This document shows positions 33,001 through 45,700 of a stretch of 64,000 nt of DNA, piece after piece. Source of the DNA: Anolis sagrei (taxonomy: Eukaryota; Chordata; Lepidosauria; Squamata; Anolidae); assembly GCF_037176765.1 (NCBI RefSeq), contig NC_090034.1, positions 23,847,375 to 23,911,374 on the forward strand, read 5' to 3'. The position numbers were made by a program, and so were the translations under genes. Each line of letters begins with the position of its first letter. Positions within the stretch are counted from its first letter, which is position 1. The notes under the pieces are model-generated. The model was not told the origin of the DNA and did no database searches. It saw nothing but the letters and a program-made list of their open reading frames with translations.

Positions 33001-34413
33001 TTGGCACCCAACATCTTCCTCCACCTGCAGAACTTGATTTCCCTACGGCTCAACAACAACCAGTTCAGCAAAATTGAAGAAGGTGTATTTGCTGGGCTTT
33101 CAAACCTCTGGTACTTGAATCTCGGATGGAACTCCTTGGTCATTCTCCCAGACAAAGTATTTCATGATCTGCCCAATCTAAGGGAGCTGGTTTTGGCTGG
33201 GAACAAACTGCACTATCTTCAGCATCAACTGTTCCTCAGTCTCAATGAGCTGAGAGAACTGGACTTGAGTGGGAATTCACTCAAGGGCATCAAAGGCAAT
33301 ATCTTTTCCAGGCTCCAAAAGCTGCAGAAGCTCTATCTGAATCAGAACCAGATCAATGCCATCGCCCCTCGGGCCTTTGTGGGTATGAAATCTCTAAGGT
33401 GGCTGGATCTCTCTCACAACCGTCTCACCACTTTATTTGAAGATACGTTCCTGGGCCTCTCCAGCCTGCGCGTCCTGCGTCTCTCCAGCAATTCCATTGT
33501 GGGCCTGGGCCCCAAAATCTTTAAAGACCTCCACTCCTTGGAGGAGCTCCAACTAGGACACAACATGATTCGGAATTTGTTGGAAAGAGGGTTTGACAAA
33601 CTCAGTCAGCTGGACGTTCTTGCTCTCAACGACAATCAGATCGAAGAGATCCGAGTGGGAGCCTTCCTTGGGCTCTCTAAGGTGGCCGTTATGAATCTTT
33701 CTGGAAATTGCTTTAAGACTCTTGCAGATTTCACTTTCACAGGTCTTAACCAGCTCCACAGTCTTCACCTGGAAAACAGCTGCCTCAGTAGGATCAGGCC
33801 ACTGATGTTTTCCAACCTTTCAAGCTTGCGCCGGCTCTTTTTGCGGCACAACACCATTTCCACAATCGAGGAGCACAGCCTGAATAACTTGCACGAACTC
33901 ATTGACCTGGACCTCAGGCACAATTGCCTGATCCGACTCTCTCCTAATCAATTTGCAGGCCTCCAGAATTTAGAGTACCTTCTCCTTTCTTCAAACCAGT
34001 TGCTGGAAATCTCGCCTGAAGCCTTTGCCCCACTTCAGCGCCTCTCCTGGCTCGACCTCTCCAACAATGGTCTGGAAACACTGGAAAGCAATATCTTCAG
34101 CTCCTTTTCGAAACTGGGATATTTGAATGTGAGGAACAATTCGCTGAGAACATTCCCCTTGGGTTGGCTAAGCCCTTCACCGACACTCCTTCACCTTTGG
34201 TTGGAAGGCAACCATTGGCAGTGCAATTGCTCCCTGAAAGGACTAAGGGACTTTGCTTTGCAGCATCCCGATGTGGTCCCACGGTACGTACAGTCCATCA
34301 CGGAAGGGGACGTCCCCGTATACACATACAACAACATCACTTGCACAAGCCCCGAAGAAGTGGCTGGGCTTGACCTGCGGGACGTCCAGGACTGGCATTT
34401 TGCAGAGTGCTAA
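30055..34413 (+). CDS. IGFALS: IGFALS, IGF-binding protein acid-labile subunit, two exons
   Basis: The acid-labile subunit is a liver-secreted glycoprotein that locks IGF and IGFBP3/5 into the long-lived circulating 150-kDa ternary complex. Coding exons are 30055-30064 and 32612-34413, giving 1812 bases, 603 residues (605 in human). Signal peptide about residues 1-18 ([17 protein letters not shown]). LRR N-terminal cap with Cys38, Cys42, Cys44; then about 20 leucine-rich repeats, beginning LWLDGNNF and including [13 protein letters not shown] and [11 protein letters not shown]; then a C-terminal cap with [18 protein letters not shown] and YTYNNITC, ending [14 protein letters not shown]. Motifs match human IGFALS across its whole length. 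Several N-x-S/T sites are present. The single intron after the start exon is the same arrangement as in mammals. NUBP2 lies downstream on the other strand, tail to tail. Confidence 0.95.
30330..30475. repeat. Foldback MITE
   Basis: CAGGCATGGGCAAGCTTCAG at the left and GCTGAAATTTGCCCATACCTG at the right are inverted copies. Same family at 39066-39238 and 48942-49072. Confidence 0.65.
30480..30780. repeat. Unclassified dispersed repeat
   Basis: It shares most of its length with 21040-21345 (CTTATCAAACTACAAATCCC, TTTTGCTTTGGCTCAGCACT). Confidence 0.45.
31167..31904. mobile_element. SPIN-like hAT transposon, non-autonomous
   Basis: The ends TTCTCAACCTGGGGG and AAGGTTGAGAACCACTG are inverted copies. 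An exact 8-bp duplication GTGTAGAG lies at 31159-31166 and 31905-31912, diagnostic of hAT. The right 120 bp (TTACAGTTATGAAGTAGCAA, GGCATTAGGAAGGTTGAGAA) matches remembered SPIN (SPACE INVADERS) ends. Inside are two diverged copies of a roughly 290-bp unit (ACAACTCCCAAA, GTATTTGTGCCAA). It lies in IGFALS intron 1. Confidence 0.8.
31905..32611 (+). other. IGFALS: IGFALS intron 1, 3' part
   Basis: Unique-looking sequence ending in the acceptor TTTGTTCACAG at 32601-32611. No further repeat or exon recognised. Confidence 0.6.
32612..34413 (+). CDS. IGFALS: IGFALS exon 2 (main coding exon)
   Basis: It carries the signal peptide core, all leucine-rich repeats and both cysteine caps without an intron, as in other vertebrates. 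Stop TAA at 34411-34413. Confidence 0.95.
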
Positions 34414-34920
34414 ACACTGGCACTTGCTACCATGCCCAATGATAATTATCTTCCTTTTGAATCATGAACCATTGATAAATGTGGCATATAAATGCCAAGA
34501 AGGCCTCATGTCATTAAAAGTAGCCATGCAAAACATCAGTCAAATTTCCTTCCTATGGACTTTATATTTTTACTATCCATTTGTGTTGGTGACGGAGCTT
34601 TTTTCTTGCACTCCTGAGGAGCACCCCAAAGCCACCTTTGGGTGGTTTGTTCAGAAAGTGAATGCCTGATGAAAAGGCTCTCTGGTGCTATATATATATA
34701 AATTACACAAATAGAAGGCTATGGAGAGGCCCAATTAGAACGCAGTCACTGCCAACCATCTATCTATTGAATCAACAGAAATGATCTATCTCAACAACTG
34801 ATTGAATGTGCATTCTAATTGGGGCTAATCTAAGAGCACAGATTGTTTGTGTTGTTGTTCTAAAAGTTATTAATTTTGTCTCAGTCTCCCATATATACCC
34901 AGTTAGCATGGGCCATGATC
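34414..34920 (+). other. IGFALS: IGFALS 3' flank, probable 3' UTR
   Basis: Unique sequence. No AATAAA close by; a variant ATTAAA lies at 34513-34518. Confidence 0.4.
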
Positions 34921-34959
34921 GTGCTGGTAATAATAACAACAACAACAACTTTATTTATA

Positions 34960-35160
34960 CTGGTTCAAATCTGGGGAGAGCAGGTTGAGCTCCCTCTGTC
35001 AGCTCCAGCTCCGCATGTGGAGATATGAAAGAAGCTTTCAACAAGAATGGTAAAACATTAACCATCCGGGCATCCCTTGGGTAATGTCTTTGCAGACAGC
35101 CAATTCTCTCACACCAGAAGCGACTTGCAGTTTCTCAAGTTACTCCTGACACACACACAA
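34960..35160 (+). mobile_element. tRNA-derived SINE (second type), 5' part missing
   Basis: It corresponds to 21455-21735 in the other orientation (CAGCCAATTCTCTCAC, AGAAGCGACTTGCAGTTTCTC), ending in TCCTGACACACAC. Confidence 0.7.
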
Positions 35161-36620
35161 AAATTATAACCTCTCCCCGAAGGGACTTGGGGCGGCTTGG
35201 AACAATCAGCAGATACAAAAATAATATAAGCAATAAAGAACAATAACCAATTATCGCTACATAGAATTAAAACATACTAATGAAAACATTCATAAATTAC
35301 AGTTTAAAAGCTATTTACTCTCTAAAACAATATAAATATAGACATCTTTCACCAGTCCATACCTGTCATACTCTCATAGTCAATTCCAAAGCTGTCCGAC
35401 AACTAAGTCACACTCTAGCCGTTATCAAAGGCTTGTTTAAGTAGCAAAGTTTTTAACTCCATCCTGAATGTTGAAAGAGTAGGTGCTTGTCTTATTTTCC
35501 TGGGGAGAGCATTCCAGAGTCAGGGGGCCACGACCGAGAAGGCTCTCTCCCTCCTCTCCACCAACCTTGCTTGTGAGAGAGGTGGGATTGAGAGGAGGGC
35601 CTCCCCAGCTGATCTTAAGGTCCAAGCAGGTTCATGGGGAGAGATGTGGTCACGTAAACAGGCAGAACCCAATCCATATAAGGCTTTGTAGGTAATAACC
35701 TGCACCTTGAATTGGGTCCGGAAGCAAATCAGCAGCCAATTGAGCTGCTTTAAGAGGTAGTATGTTCTCTACAACCTACCCCTGTAAGCAGTCTGGCTGC
35801 AGATTGAACTAATTCAATTTGCACTAATCGAGGCTTCCGGACCGTCTTCAAAGGCAGCCCCACATAGAGTGCATTACAATAATCCATATGAGATATGACT
35901 AAGGCATGGACCACCATGGCCAAGTTGGGCTTTTTGAGGTACAGCTGCAGCTGGGGCACAAGTTTTAATTGTGCCAAGGTCCTCAAGTGTCAGTGCTGAG
36001 TCCAGGAGGATCTCCAGACTGAGTCCAGGAGGGCCCCCAGACTGCGGACCTGTGTCCTGAGGGGAAGTGTAACCCCCGTCAAGCACAGGTTGCCACCCTA
36101 CACCCTGATCAGTCCCATGACTAACAAGGAGGACCTCTTGTCTTGTCTGGATTAAGCTTCAGTTTGTTAGCCCTCATTCAGCTCGTCACACCTGGAATCA
36201 TAGAGTTGGAAGAGATCTCATGGGCCATCCAGTCAAACCCCTTGCCAAGAAGCAGGAAAATTGCATTCAAAGCATCCCTGACAGATGGCCACCCAGCCTC
36301 TGTTTAAAAGCCTCCAAAGAAGGAGCCTCCGTCACCTGTTAGGTTCAGAACTTGGGAGACTTCCTTGGCTTGCTGTGGAAATTAGTAATAGAGTTGTGTG
36401 TCATCTGTGTACAGATGACACCAAACTCCAAAACTCTGGATGACCTCACCCAGTGGTTTCATGTAGATGTTGAAAAGCATAGGGGATAAAATAGAGCCTT
36501 GAGGGATGCCACAGGCCAATGACCAGGGGTCTGAGTAGGCACCCTCCTGCACCACCATCTGGATCCAACCCTCCAGGAAGGAGACCCATCCCAGAGAGCC
36601 AGTCCAGGATACCTTGGTCG
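35161..36620 (-). mobile_element. L2 LINE, minus strand, interrupted by a CR1 end
   Basis: The left end CTCTCCCCGAAGGGACTTGG is the L2 3' terminus in reverse. In reverse it encodes [20 protein letters not shown] and LSEGPIT-like pieces with frame breaks. A CR1 3' end (36194-36342) is inserted. Confidence 0.8.
36194..36342 (-). mobile_element. CR1 LINE 3' end, minus strand
   Basis: GAATCATAGAGTTGGAAGAG through GAAGGAGCCTCCGTCACC is the complement of the CR1 end; nested in the L2 copy. Confidence 0.85.
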
Positions 36621-37044
36621 AAAGATTCTAGGAATGTAGTACAAACGGTACTGAAATGCTAAACCTAGATGCAAGTGGAAGTGTTCATTCATGCTGCTTC
36701 TGAGGACTGAAGAATGCTTTAATTCTAGAAGGGGAAAGCTGATATATTCCATCCTACACTAGCAGGAGTAGGAAATATATTGGGATTTCAGACTATATTT
36801 GGAAAGGAAAGCAAATCCTCCCTTCCCTGGAATCTTTCTGTTGCTAACAATGGAATCCTCAGTAGATCTACTCAGAAGTAAATGTTCAGTTCCACAGACT
36901 TGGGCACATAAATCTGTGGAATTCCCAATACAGAATGATCATGTTGAAGTGACACAAGACTTATTAACTCATGAACTACATATTAAGTCCAAAGTGGTTT
37001 ACTTATGAGATTGGCTGTTTGGACTACAGCACACATCTCTGGGA
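36621..37044. other. Intergenic, nothing recognised
   Basis: No gene or named repeat seen. Confidence 0.45.
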
Positions 37045-38315
37045 GAAGACGTTTATTTAGGACTAGCTTGAGTACCCAGCATTGCCAGGGTTATTTAGAA
37101 GAAGTCATTTTTTAACTTTACAAAATGCATAAGGTTGTGGGTGTACTACAACTCACATGCCAGATTAACCCCCTGAAACTCTATCAATACTTAAAGTTTG
37201 TTTTATTGGGCAAATTTACTCCAGATATATAATTGGGGGGGTTGAGTATGCTTTCCAGCTGCAAGATGAATGACAACTCTCACCATAGTGAGTCAGTCCC
37301 ATCAAATCCCTCCAGTACAGTGAGTTGGTCATGGGGGTTCTGTGTGCCAAGTTAGGTCCAGATCCATCACTGGTGGGGTTCGGACTTCTCTTAGATTGCA
37401 TCAAATCCCAATACCTACAACTAACAAATGTCAAGGTAAATTCCACCCCAATCTACCAGTATTCAAATTTGGGCATATTGGGTATGCATGCCAAATTTGG
37501 CGCAGATCCATTTGTTGTTTGCATCCACAGTGCTTTCTGGATGTAAGTGAACTATAATTCCTATAAATCAGGATGAATTCCCCTCAAAGCCCTCCTGTAT
37601 TTTTTTGTTGATTGTGGGAGTTCTGTGTGCTAAGTTGGGTCCAGGGCCATTGTTGGTGGGGTCCAGAATGCTCTTTCATTGCAGTTGAACTATAAATCCC
37701 AGTATCTACAATGACTATAAATCAAGGTGAATCCCCCCCCCCCCAAAAAAAACCTCTCCAGTAATTTTTTTTGTCATGAGGGTTCTATGTGCCAAATGTG
37801 GTCCAGGTCCATTATCAGTGGAGATCCCAGTGCTCTGACTTGATGTAGGGTGAACTACAAATTCCATCATGTGGAGTCTATCCCCCAAACTCCTCCAGTA
37901 TGTTTAGTTACTGCTCAGTTCTGCTCTGTTTGTTATGCAGACAGAGTGGGAAAGGGTTAAAGGAGAGGCAGTGGGTGAGATCGTGCAAATTCCACACCAA
38001 TGGAGAGAGTAAGAAACACTGGGATGTTTGCAGTGGGGGAAACATAAAATCTAGGATGAAATTGTCCCCGAATGAAAGCATTCCTTGGATGGTGGACAAT
38101 AGAGTTTGGGGAGGACATTGGCAGGGGTTGGGCTACATGTTAATGGTGTTTGCTATAACCTGTAATGTCATTGGAGGGAGTGCTTTTGGTGGCTCCTCAG
38201 CACTGTGGATTATAGCTGTTTATGGAAGCAGGGGCCTGTCTGTGGAAGTGGGCACCCCAGCCACATACACACATACATATTTTCACTTTTATTATGTGTA
38301 TAGATATCATTTTAC
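37045..38315. repeat. Large unclassified interspersed repeat with internal units
   Basis: The left end ACTAGCTTGAGTACCCAGCA and several internal units (AACTATAAATCCCAGTATCT, GCCAAATTTGGCGCAGATCC) are shared with the interior of the SPIN-like element at 31167-31904. The right part (37890-38315) lacks the units. No TIR or duplication identified. Confidence 0.5.
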
Positions 38316-39065
38316 TCCATGGGCCCTACTTCTTCTCCCCTTCCTTTGAGCAGAATTGTGGTAGGGAGGGTTGCACATCCCTTTCCATTACAGGGCAGAA
38401 GAGAAGGAGAGGCAAGAATGAATTCCTGGGTGGCTCTTCTGTGGGACTTTGCTGCAACAGATCAGTCTTCTTAGTTCAAAGCAGTTTCATTTCAGAGCAC
38501 TGTACAGTAAATGTTCAGCTGCGCAACCAAGAACTAATAAATTCCAGGCATGTAATGGAAGCCATGCCAAATGTGAAGTTGACGACATCTTGGCTAAACC
38601 AATATATCCTAGTAAATAAAGTTTTAATGACTGCTGTGGTTTCAACTTTTTCATCCAGTTGGTGAGACAGTTATAGTTCCATGGGAACCAATGCAATAAA
38701 GATCTTGCTATTGGTAAGACAAATTAGGGAACAGATACGGCAAGTTAGTAATGGCCTATGATTTTGTTATGATAATGACACATTGAGAAACATCCATTTA
38801 GATTTCCTGAAAGTGGATTTGGAGACCAGAGTAAGGATTGTTCAATTAAGTATATCAGTGTTGGAAAATTAGAATTTTAATAAAAAAACAAAATATCATT
38901 TGCACATATGGGAACATTATGACTGTGGCCATTGATTTAGATATCAGGTATTTTGGGTTTGAGCTAATCGTGTTAGCCAAGGGGTCTCTGAAATAACAAA
39001 GAAAGTTGGAAACTCTGTTTGGTGCCTTGCGAGAGTTTAAGAGGTTTTGAATCTCAACCAGGTAT
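38316..39065. other. Intergenic, nothing recognised
   Basis: Unique-looking. An AATAAA at about 38617 followed by a T-rich stretch is an isolated polyadenylation-like signal with no gene I can attach. Confidence 0.4.
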
Positions 39066-39238
39066 GGGTGAACTTGGGCCCTCCAAGTGTTATGGACTTC
39101 AACTCCCATAATTCCTAACAGCTTCAGGCTCTCTCCTTAAATGGCTGAGGGGGAAAAGGAAGGTGCCCGAGGCTGTTAGGAATTGTGGGAGTTGAAATCA
39201 AAACACATGGAGGGCCCAAGTTTGCCCATGCTTGGTCT
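39066..39238. repeat. Foldback MITE, nearly complete
   Basis: AACTTGGGCCCTCCAAGTGT...CAATTCCTAACAGCTTCAG is mirrored by CTGTTAGGAATTGTGGGAG...GGAGGGCCCAAGTTTGCCC. Flanking 8-mers (ATCTCAAC / GTCTAAAC) are similar but not identical. Confidence 0.75.
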
Positions 39239-39574
39239 AAACCATTCACTACACTGATAGCTTCTGATTAATCATAAAGGCAATATTTTAGGCCTAAATT
39301 TAATTTCTTGCAATATATCAAACAGAGGTTTCCACTCTGACCTGTCAAAGCTTTAAGTGCATCTAAGGATAACAAACCTATTGGGTGCTTAGATCTAAAA
39401 GATAGACAGTGCAAACATTATGGTCACTCATCCAGAAGAGAGATGGAGCTGCTGAGAAACGGCTTCCATCAAGTCAAATCTCTTCAAAATTCACTGCAGA
39501 TTCTGTTGTTGAGTCCTTTCCCCTTCGTGTCAGAAGCAGGCATTGTAGGAGTGGATTCCTGTTCTGTCTCGCAC

Positions 39575-39580
39575 TTTATT
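39575..39580 (-). promoter_or_regulatory. NUBP2: AATAAA overlapping the NUBP2 stop codon
   Basis: On the minus strand the last codons read CAA TAA A, so the hexamer AATAAA contains the stop. If used, the 3' UTR would be about 10-25 bases. Whether it is functional cannot be seen. Confidence 0.45.
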
Positions 39581-39721
39581 GACTGTACTGAGATGCCCCA
39601 GTCAAAATCAGATGGGCGATACTGGCCAGCGCAGGGAAGGCCAAACTCTTAGGAAATTCTTGGAAGAGATACCTGCCTCCTTCCACAATCTGGCTGAGCT
39701 GAGGGTCTAAGGGCACGCAAC
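39576..39721 (-). CDS. NUBP2: NUBP2 exon 7 (terminal)
   Basis: The acceptor CCTGTGTAG precedes 39721. It encodes [39 protein letters not shown] and ends TGASQYSQ, stop at 39578-39576. It is too short to stand out as an open frame but fits the human C-terminus and the phase of exon 6. Confidence 0.92.
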
Positions 39722-42700
39722 CTACACAGGGGAACAAAATGGAAAAACTTTACAGAAAGTAGAGGATTTGAAGTGTAGAAATGACATGAGTTGTACAATT
39801 CACACTGCAACACCATCCAAAGCCGACCCCTCATTGGTCCACTGTGTCTTTCTTATTTGTAGAATGCTAGATTGATTAACAGAAAAACATTATCCCTGAC
39901 CTATTATCCCACTGGGCATGTATTGCAAAGATTGTGCTCTATGAAACTGGTGCGTGCATGTAGAATCATAGAATCACTGAGTTGGAAGAGACCTCCAACC
40001 CCCTGCCAAGAAGCAGGAAAATTGCCTTCAAAGCACTCCTGACAGATGGCCATCCAGCCTCTGTTTAAAAGCCTTCAAAGAAGGAGCCCCCACCACACCC
40101 TGGGGGAGAGAGTTCCACTGCTAAGCCGCTCTTATGGTGAGGAAGTTCTTCCTAATATTCAGGTGGAAACTCCTTTCCTGTAGTTTGAAGCCATGGTTTT
40201 GTGTGCTAGTCTCAAGGACAACGGAAAACAAGCTTGCTCTCTCCTCCCTAGGACTTCCCCTCACATATTAGGTTTCTGCACAGCAGCAGGTGAGGTTGAG
40301 GGGTGTGTGTGTGGGGGGGGGGGGGGGGGGGAGGGGATTGCAGAGAGTCATAGAAACCTATGTGTTGATTTGTTGGCAAGTTACACTTTCTCAGACACAG
40401 AAGAAAGCAACGGTCAACTTCTTCTGAACAAATCTTGCCATGATAGGTTCACTAAGGATCACTGTAAGTTGGGAACCACCTCAAAGGCCAATTTCAAGAT
40501 GGAATAGCCAGGATGAAGAATGGATGAAGATGGAGGCCCAGAACAGATGGAGGCCTCAGCAACAGAAAAATAAAGTTTTGCCATAGTGTAGAGTCCTTTC
40601 CACAGTCAAGTAGCTTTTGGATGAAAATCGACTATATTGTGCATTGTCCAGCACCACACCGAACTACTCTCCTGAGTTCTCAGTCTGCCGTAGGAGGATC
40701 ATCTGGTAGTATATGAACAGTATATAGCAGTATAGGACCGGGCTTTAGCACAGCAGGCTAACCACCAGCTGCAATAAATCTTGCCAATCAAAAGGTTGGT
40801 AGTTCGAAGCTCGGGTCAGGGGTGAGCGCCCGACCTTCAGCCCAGCTCACTACCCACTTAACAGACCAAAAACAGCGGTGAGTAGATAAATAGTTACCGC
40901 TTAATTGAACCAAAAGGAAATACCAAAAAATGCTGGTGATTCGATCAAAAAGGAGGAGGTCTGTGGACAGGGCTCTTCGACATGGAGGATGGAGCGACAG
41001 CCCGCCCCCATGGCCGGAATCGAGCACAACCTCCAAGACGCTGAAGATGGGAAAAGCCTATATGTCTCTTGATGTTCATTCGTTCAGTCGTCTCCGACTC
41101 TTCGTGACCTCATGGACCAGTCCACGCCAGAGCTCCGTGTCGGCCATCACCACCCCCAGCTCCTTCTACCTGTACTCTACCTGTACTGTTATCCGTCCTG
41201 TCTGTGTATAACAGTATTCAACATTTGCCGTATATGTGTTCTATGATCTGCTCTGAGCCCCTTCGGAATGGGAAGGGCGGAATATAAATACTGTAAATAA
41301 ATAAATAAATAAATGGATTGTCGGCTGCATGCATTCATAAGTGGCTACTCAAAGAATTGCAATAAGAGGCAAGCAAAATGGGATTCTGGCTAACTTACTT
41401 ACCTTAAGGGGGAATTATGTGTTAGAATTGAGGAAAACACAGAATGGCTAAAGAGAATATCAGCATGTACTAGAAGTCCCAACACTACCACTTGCCATTT
41501 TGACTTTTAAAAAAATGTGTCACGGTATCATTAAGGTACTCACCAAGGAATGGCACTCCAGCATGTTCAGCCAGCTCTTGTCCGCCGCCTTTGGAAAAGA
41601 GATTTGTGCATTCCTGGAATAAGACAGGAAGCTTGATTTCAGAGACAGGTGAAAGTAGAAACTTTATGGAGAGAATAGAATCTGAGGAATTGTGGTCCTC
41701 CAGAGTTTGCTGGATCACAGATGCCAAAATCCCTAATAATTGGTGATATGAAAAGTGTTGAAATCTGTTGACATTTAGAGTGCTAAGGTTTACCATGTCT
41801 GAGGTGAATAATAAGGAGTTAATGAAGGATGCTTTGAGGATATTGCATTACACTATGTAACACATTTTTTGTTCCTGGGTTATAAATGTCATTTCCTAAG
41901 TGGTTCTATCAGGGCCGGGCTGTAGCACAGCTGGTTAATCACCAGCAGCAATAGATCACTGACGACTGGAAAGTGGCAAGTTCAAAGCCTGAGTTGGATT
42001 GAGCACCAGACTGTTAAGCCTAGCTTACTGCCCACCTAAGCATTTCAAAAACAGCTGAGTGGTGAGTAGAGAAATTAGGGACCGCTTAAAGCGGGGAGGT
42101 ATTTTATGATAACATAAATATGTCAGCGATCAAAGAACAAGGAGGAAATACGATCAAAATGACTCGGCATCATAGTGGATGAAGCAACAGCACCCCTTGT
42201 GGCCGGAATCAAGCACAACCTCCGGGCACTAAAGTTTGAAATGCCAAAAATGCCTGTCTGTCTGTCTTAAAAATGGCACTGAATGTTTGCCATGTATGTG
42301 TGCATTATGATCCACCCAGAGTCCCCTTCAGGGTGAGAAGGGCAGAATATAAATACTGCAAATAAATAAATAAATAAAATCATAGAAATATGGAAAAAGT
42401 TTATGAAACTACAAAAACTTTGTCTTTGCAGGAGGGACATCCTGCAGCACATTTTGCTCTAGGTTTTCAATGAATATCTAATCATTGAGTCTCAAGCAAT
42501 TCAACCTAGTTTGTGTCCGCCACAAAAACAAAGTTTCTGGAGTGGAACAACTACCTTCAAAGTAAGGAATGCACAACTAAACAGGAAATAATATTTTTAA
42601 ACCAGGAACAACATTTTTCAAATGCCATTACATAGTGTTTATCACAGTATTCTCATTGTGATGGTTCTTTTGCAATCATGGGGAATGAGAGTTTTCAAAG

Positions 42701-45700
42701 AGGATGTTGTTTTTTGAAAGAGTAGAACAGGTGCCTCCACGGTGAGTGATGACTGAGAAAAACAGGATGTAAAAGGACAGAGAAAGCAGATTCGTTTTTC
42801 AGAAGGCACGAATGTGACACTGGAATATTACATGGAAGGGAAAGGAAGGAAAAGGAGGCAGCTTTCTATTAGCAACTGGAAGTCCTGCCCAAGTGGGAGA
42901 ACACAAACTTCACCAAGAAAATGCAAGTAGAAAATCAGCAATGCAAAAAAAATGGATTTGACGAACCAACCTGGACACAGCATATTATTTGAGAACACAG
43001 ACATGCTGGACCACTCTAACAATGATCATGTCAGACTACATAGAGAAGCCATTGGAATCCACAATCATGTGGACAATTTCAACAGAAAAGAGAAACCCAT
43101 GAAAATGAACAAAATCTGGTTACTAACATTAAAAATTAGTATCAGAACAGTAAATAAAGAGCAACACTAAAAAAACAGGGCAATTCCAGACAGGAAACAA
43201 TCAGGGCCAGCTAATACCACCTGACAAAGGATTCCCCCAGGCACCAACCAGCCAGGCTTTGAAGCTGCAAGACCGTTCACTGCTAATCAAGGTGGCCAAC
43301 TGCAACATTCAGACTTGTCTCAAACATACAAGAGTTCTTTCTCCCACCGTGGACACTATTCTACAGGTATATTAAACCCCACTTGTCTAGTTTCCAACAA
43401 CCTCACAACTGCTGAGGATGCCTGCCATAGATGTGGGTGAAACGTCAGGAGAGAATGATTCTGGAACATGGCCAGACAGCCCAGAAAACTCACAGCAACA
43501 CCCCCCCTCCAAAAAAAAAAAAAGGAGTTTGAGGAGCCTACTACTAATAGCCTCAAGACCAACAATAAATAATTCCAGTAGCAGGGAGATGCACAGGGAG
43601 GCAGTTGAATTGTTAGGAGAATTCTGAAAGAGGATAAGGAAACAAGATAAGGGTAAGATGCAATCCAGTTTCATTGCTGAAAACAGAAGGGAAATATTAA
43701 ATCTAGAATTGTTTCTAAGAGGAGAGCAAGAAGACAAGTAATTAAGAGAAGAGACAATTTACCCACAAACAACTCATAATATTTTGAGAGTGTTCTTTAA
43801 AACCTCACCAATGAAATTGCTTACCTTCAAACCAAGATATCTATCACTCTCCTCAAATCAAGCCCTTTTACCAGAGGACAGGACAAAGCCAACATAACAC
43901 TGATTTCCCAAATCTGATCAAATAAATTATATGTCATTTGGTTTAAATTTGACAAAAGACTACAACTAAAGTAGACTGTTGCACAAAGTTCAAGCACGTT
44001 CTACTCCCTCCAAGTTGGAAAAATCTGCATTCTTATTGGTTAAAGTTGCATGTGAAGAGCTTGGATTGGCAGCTGCCTCTCACCGAACAATGTGGGCAGA
44101 CAAAGCTGCTCATGTTCTCCACAATTCCAAGGACTCGCAATCCAGTCTTCTTGCAGAATGTCAGTTCTCGCCTCACATCTCCCACAGAAACTGCCTGTAA
44201 GAAGAACAGAGTTAAATGTGTTAAGGTTTTTTGGGGGGCGGGGGGAGGCCAGAAGCACAAGCCAGTTTGTTTGGTAGTAGAAGAGAGTCAAGTAAAGTTT
44301 GCACTGAAGGGTATGGACAGGTAAGTAATCCTCACTATGCAACTGTCCCAAGATTTCCCACAAAGTACAGGAAGACCACCTGGTGGCACTTTTGATATCT
44401 CAGAAACAAGGTAGACAGGAGTGTAGATGGGTCTGAAGCCAATGTTTCCAAATGTCCTGAATCCTCAGGAGGAGAGATGTTTCCTTTGTAGTATGGCTTC
44501 TTAGAACAGTGTGGTTAGCCCTTTACAGACACAGGAGGCTATGCTAAAAGGCACATGGTGTGGTCAAATCTAGAAAGCATAGGCAGTTCCTAATTGGTTC
44601 TGTCATAAAAATTGCCAATAATGGAATAATAATGAAATGTTGAAATTTTGGGTTGTTGTAGGTTTTTTCGGGCTATATGGCCATGTTCTAGAAGCATTCT
44701 CTCCTGACATTTCGCCTGCATCTATGGCAAGCATCCTCAGAGTTAGTGAGGATGTTTTAAGTGTTTTTGCACTACAAATAATATATGTGCAATGTGCACA
44801 GGAATTCATTCATGTTTTTTTCAAATTATAATCCGGCCCTCCAACAGTTTGAGAGACTGTGACCTGGCCCTCTGTTTAAACAGTTTGAGGACCCCTGATT
44901 TAGAACAGGGGTCCTCAAACTAAGGCCCGGGGGCAGGATGCAGCCCTCCAAGGTCACTTACCCGGCCCTCACTCAGGGTCAACCTAAGTCTGAAATGACT
45001 TAAAAGCACACAACAACAATCCTATCTCATCAGCCAAAAGCAGGCCCACACTTCCCATTGAAATACTAATAAGTTTATATTTGTTAAAATTGTTCTTCAT
45101 TTTAATTATTGTATTGTTTTTAAGTGTCTTTTGCACTACAAATAAGATATGTGCCGTGTGCAAAGGACTTCATTCATGTTTTTTTCAAATTATAATCCAG
45201 CTCTCCAACAGTTGGAGGGACCGTGACCTGGCCCTCTGTTTAAAAAGTTTGAGGACCCCTGATTTAGAACCATGGATTGCCCATACCTAATAGTTTGTTT
45301 TCTAGACTTCCATTCAGATTCTTTTCCCCCCTCTGATTAATGTTTTTATACCTCCAAAGTTCTTGATCACCAAATCAGCAGGATCCTGGGCTTTCTAAGG
45401 TTATGTAAATGGAGCATAAACTTTGGAAGGTTCTATCAAGATGGGATTCAAGTACAGTTCAAATAACAGATGACAGGTGTAAGATTTGAGGATCAGCTTC
45501 ACTATGTACAGAAGCTCTCTGAAGCTCTAGGTGCTCTTACTGCCTAATACAAGGAAAACAAGCTGATTCCTAATCCATCTAAAATGCAGATGTGTGTTTT
45601 TCATTTTAAGAACAGACAAGCATCTTGAGCTCTGAGGATTACCTGGGAAGGAATCCCACTAGACCATTGCAGCACACCCAAATACCTGGGAGTCACTCTG

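Noticed and set aside
37900-38665. Overlapping open frames of about 149 and 147 codons
   Set aside because: They lie in or next to a dispersed repeat and show no known domain.
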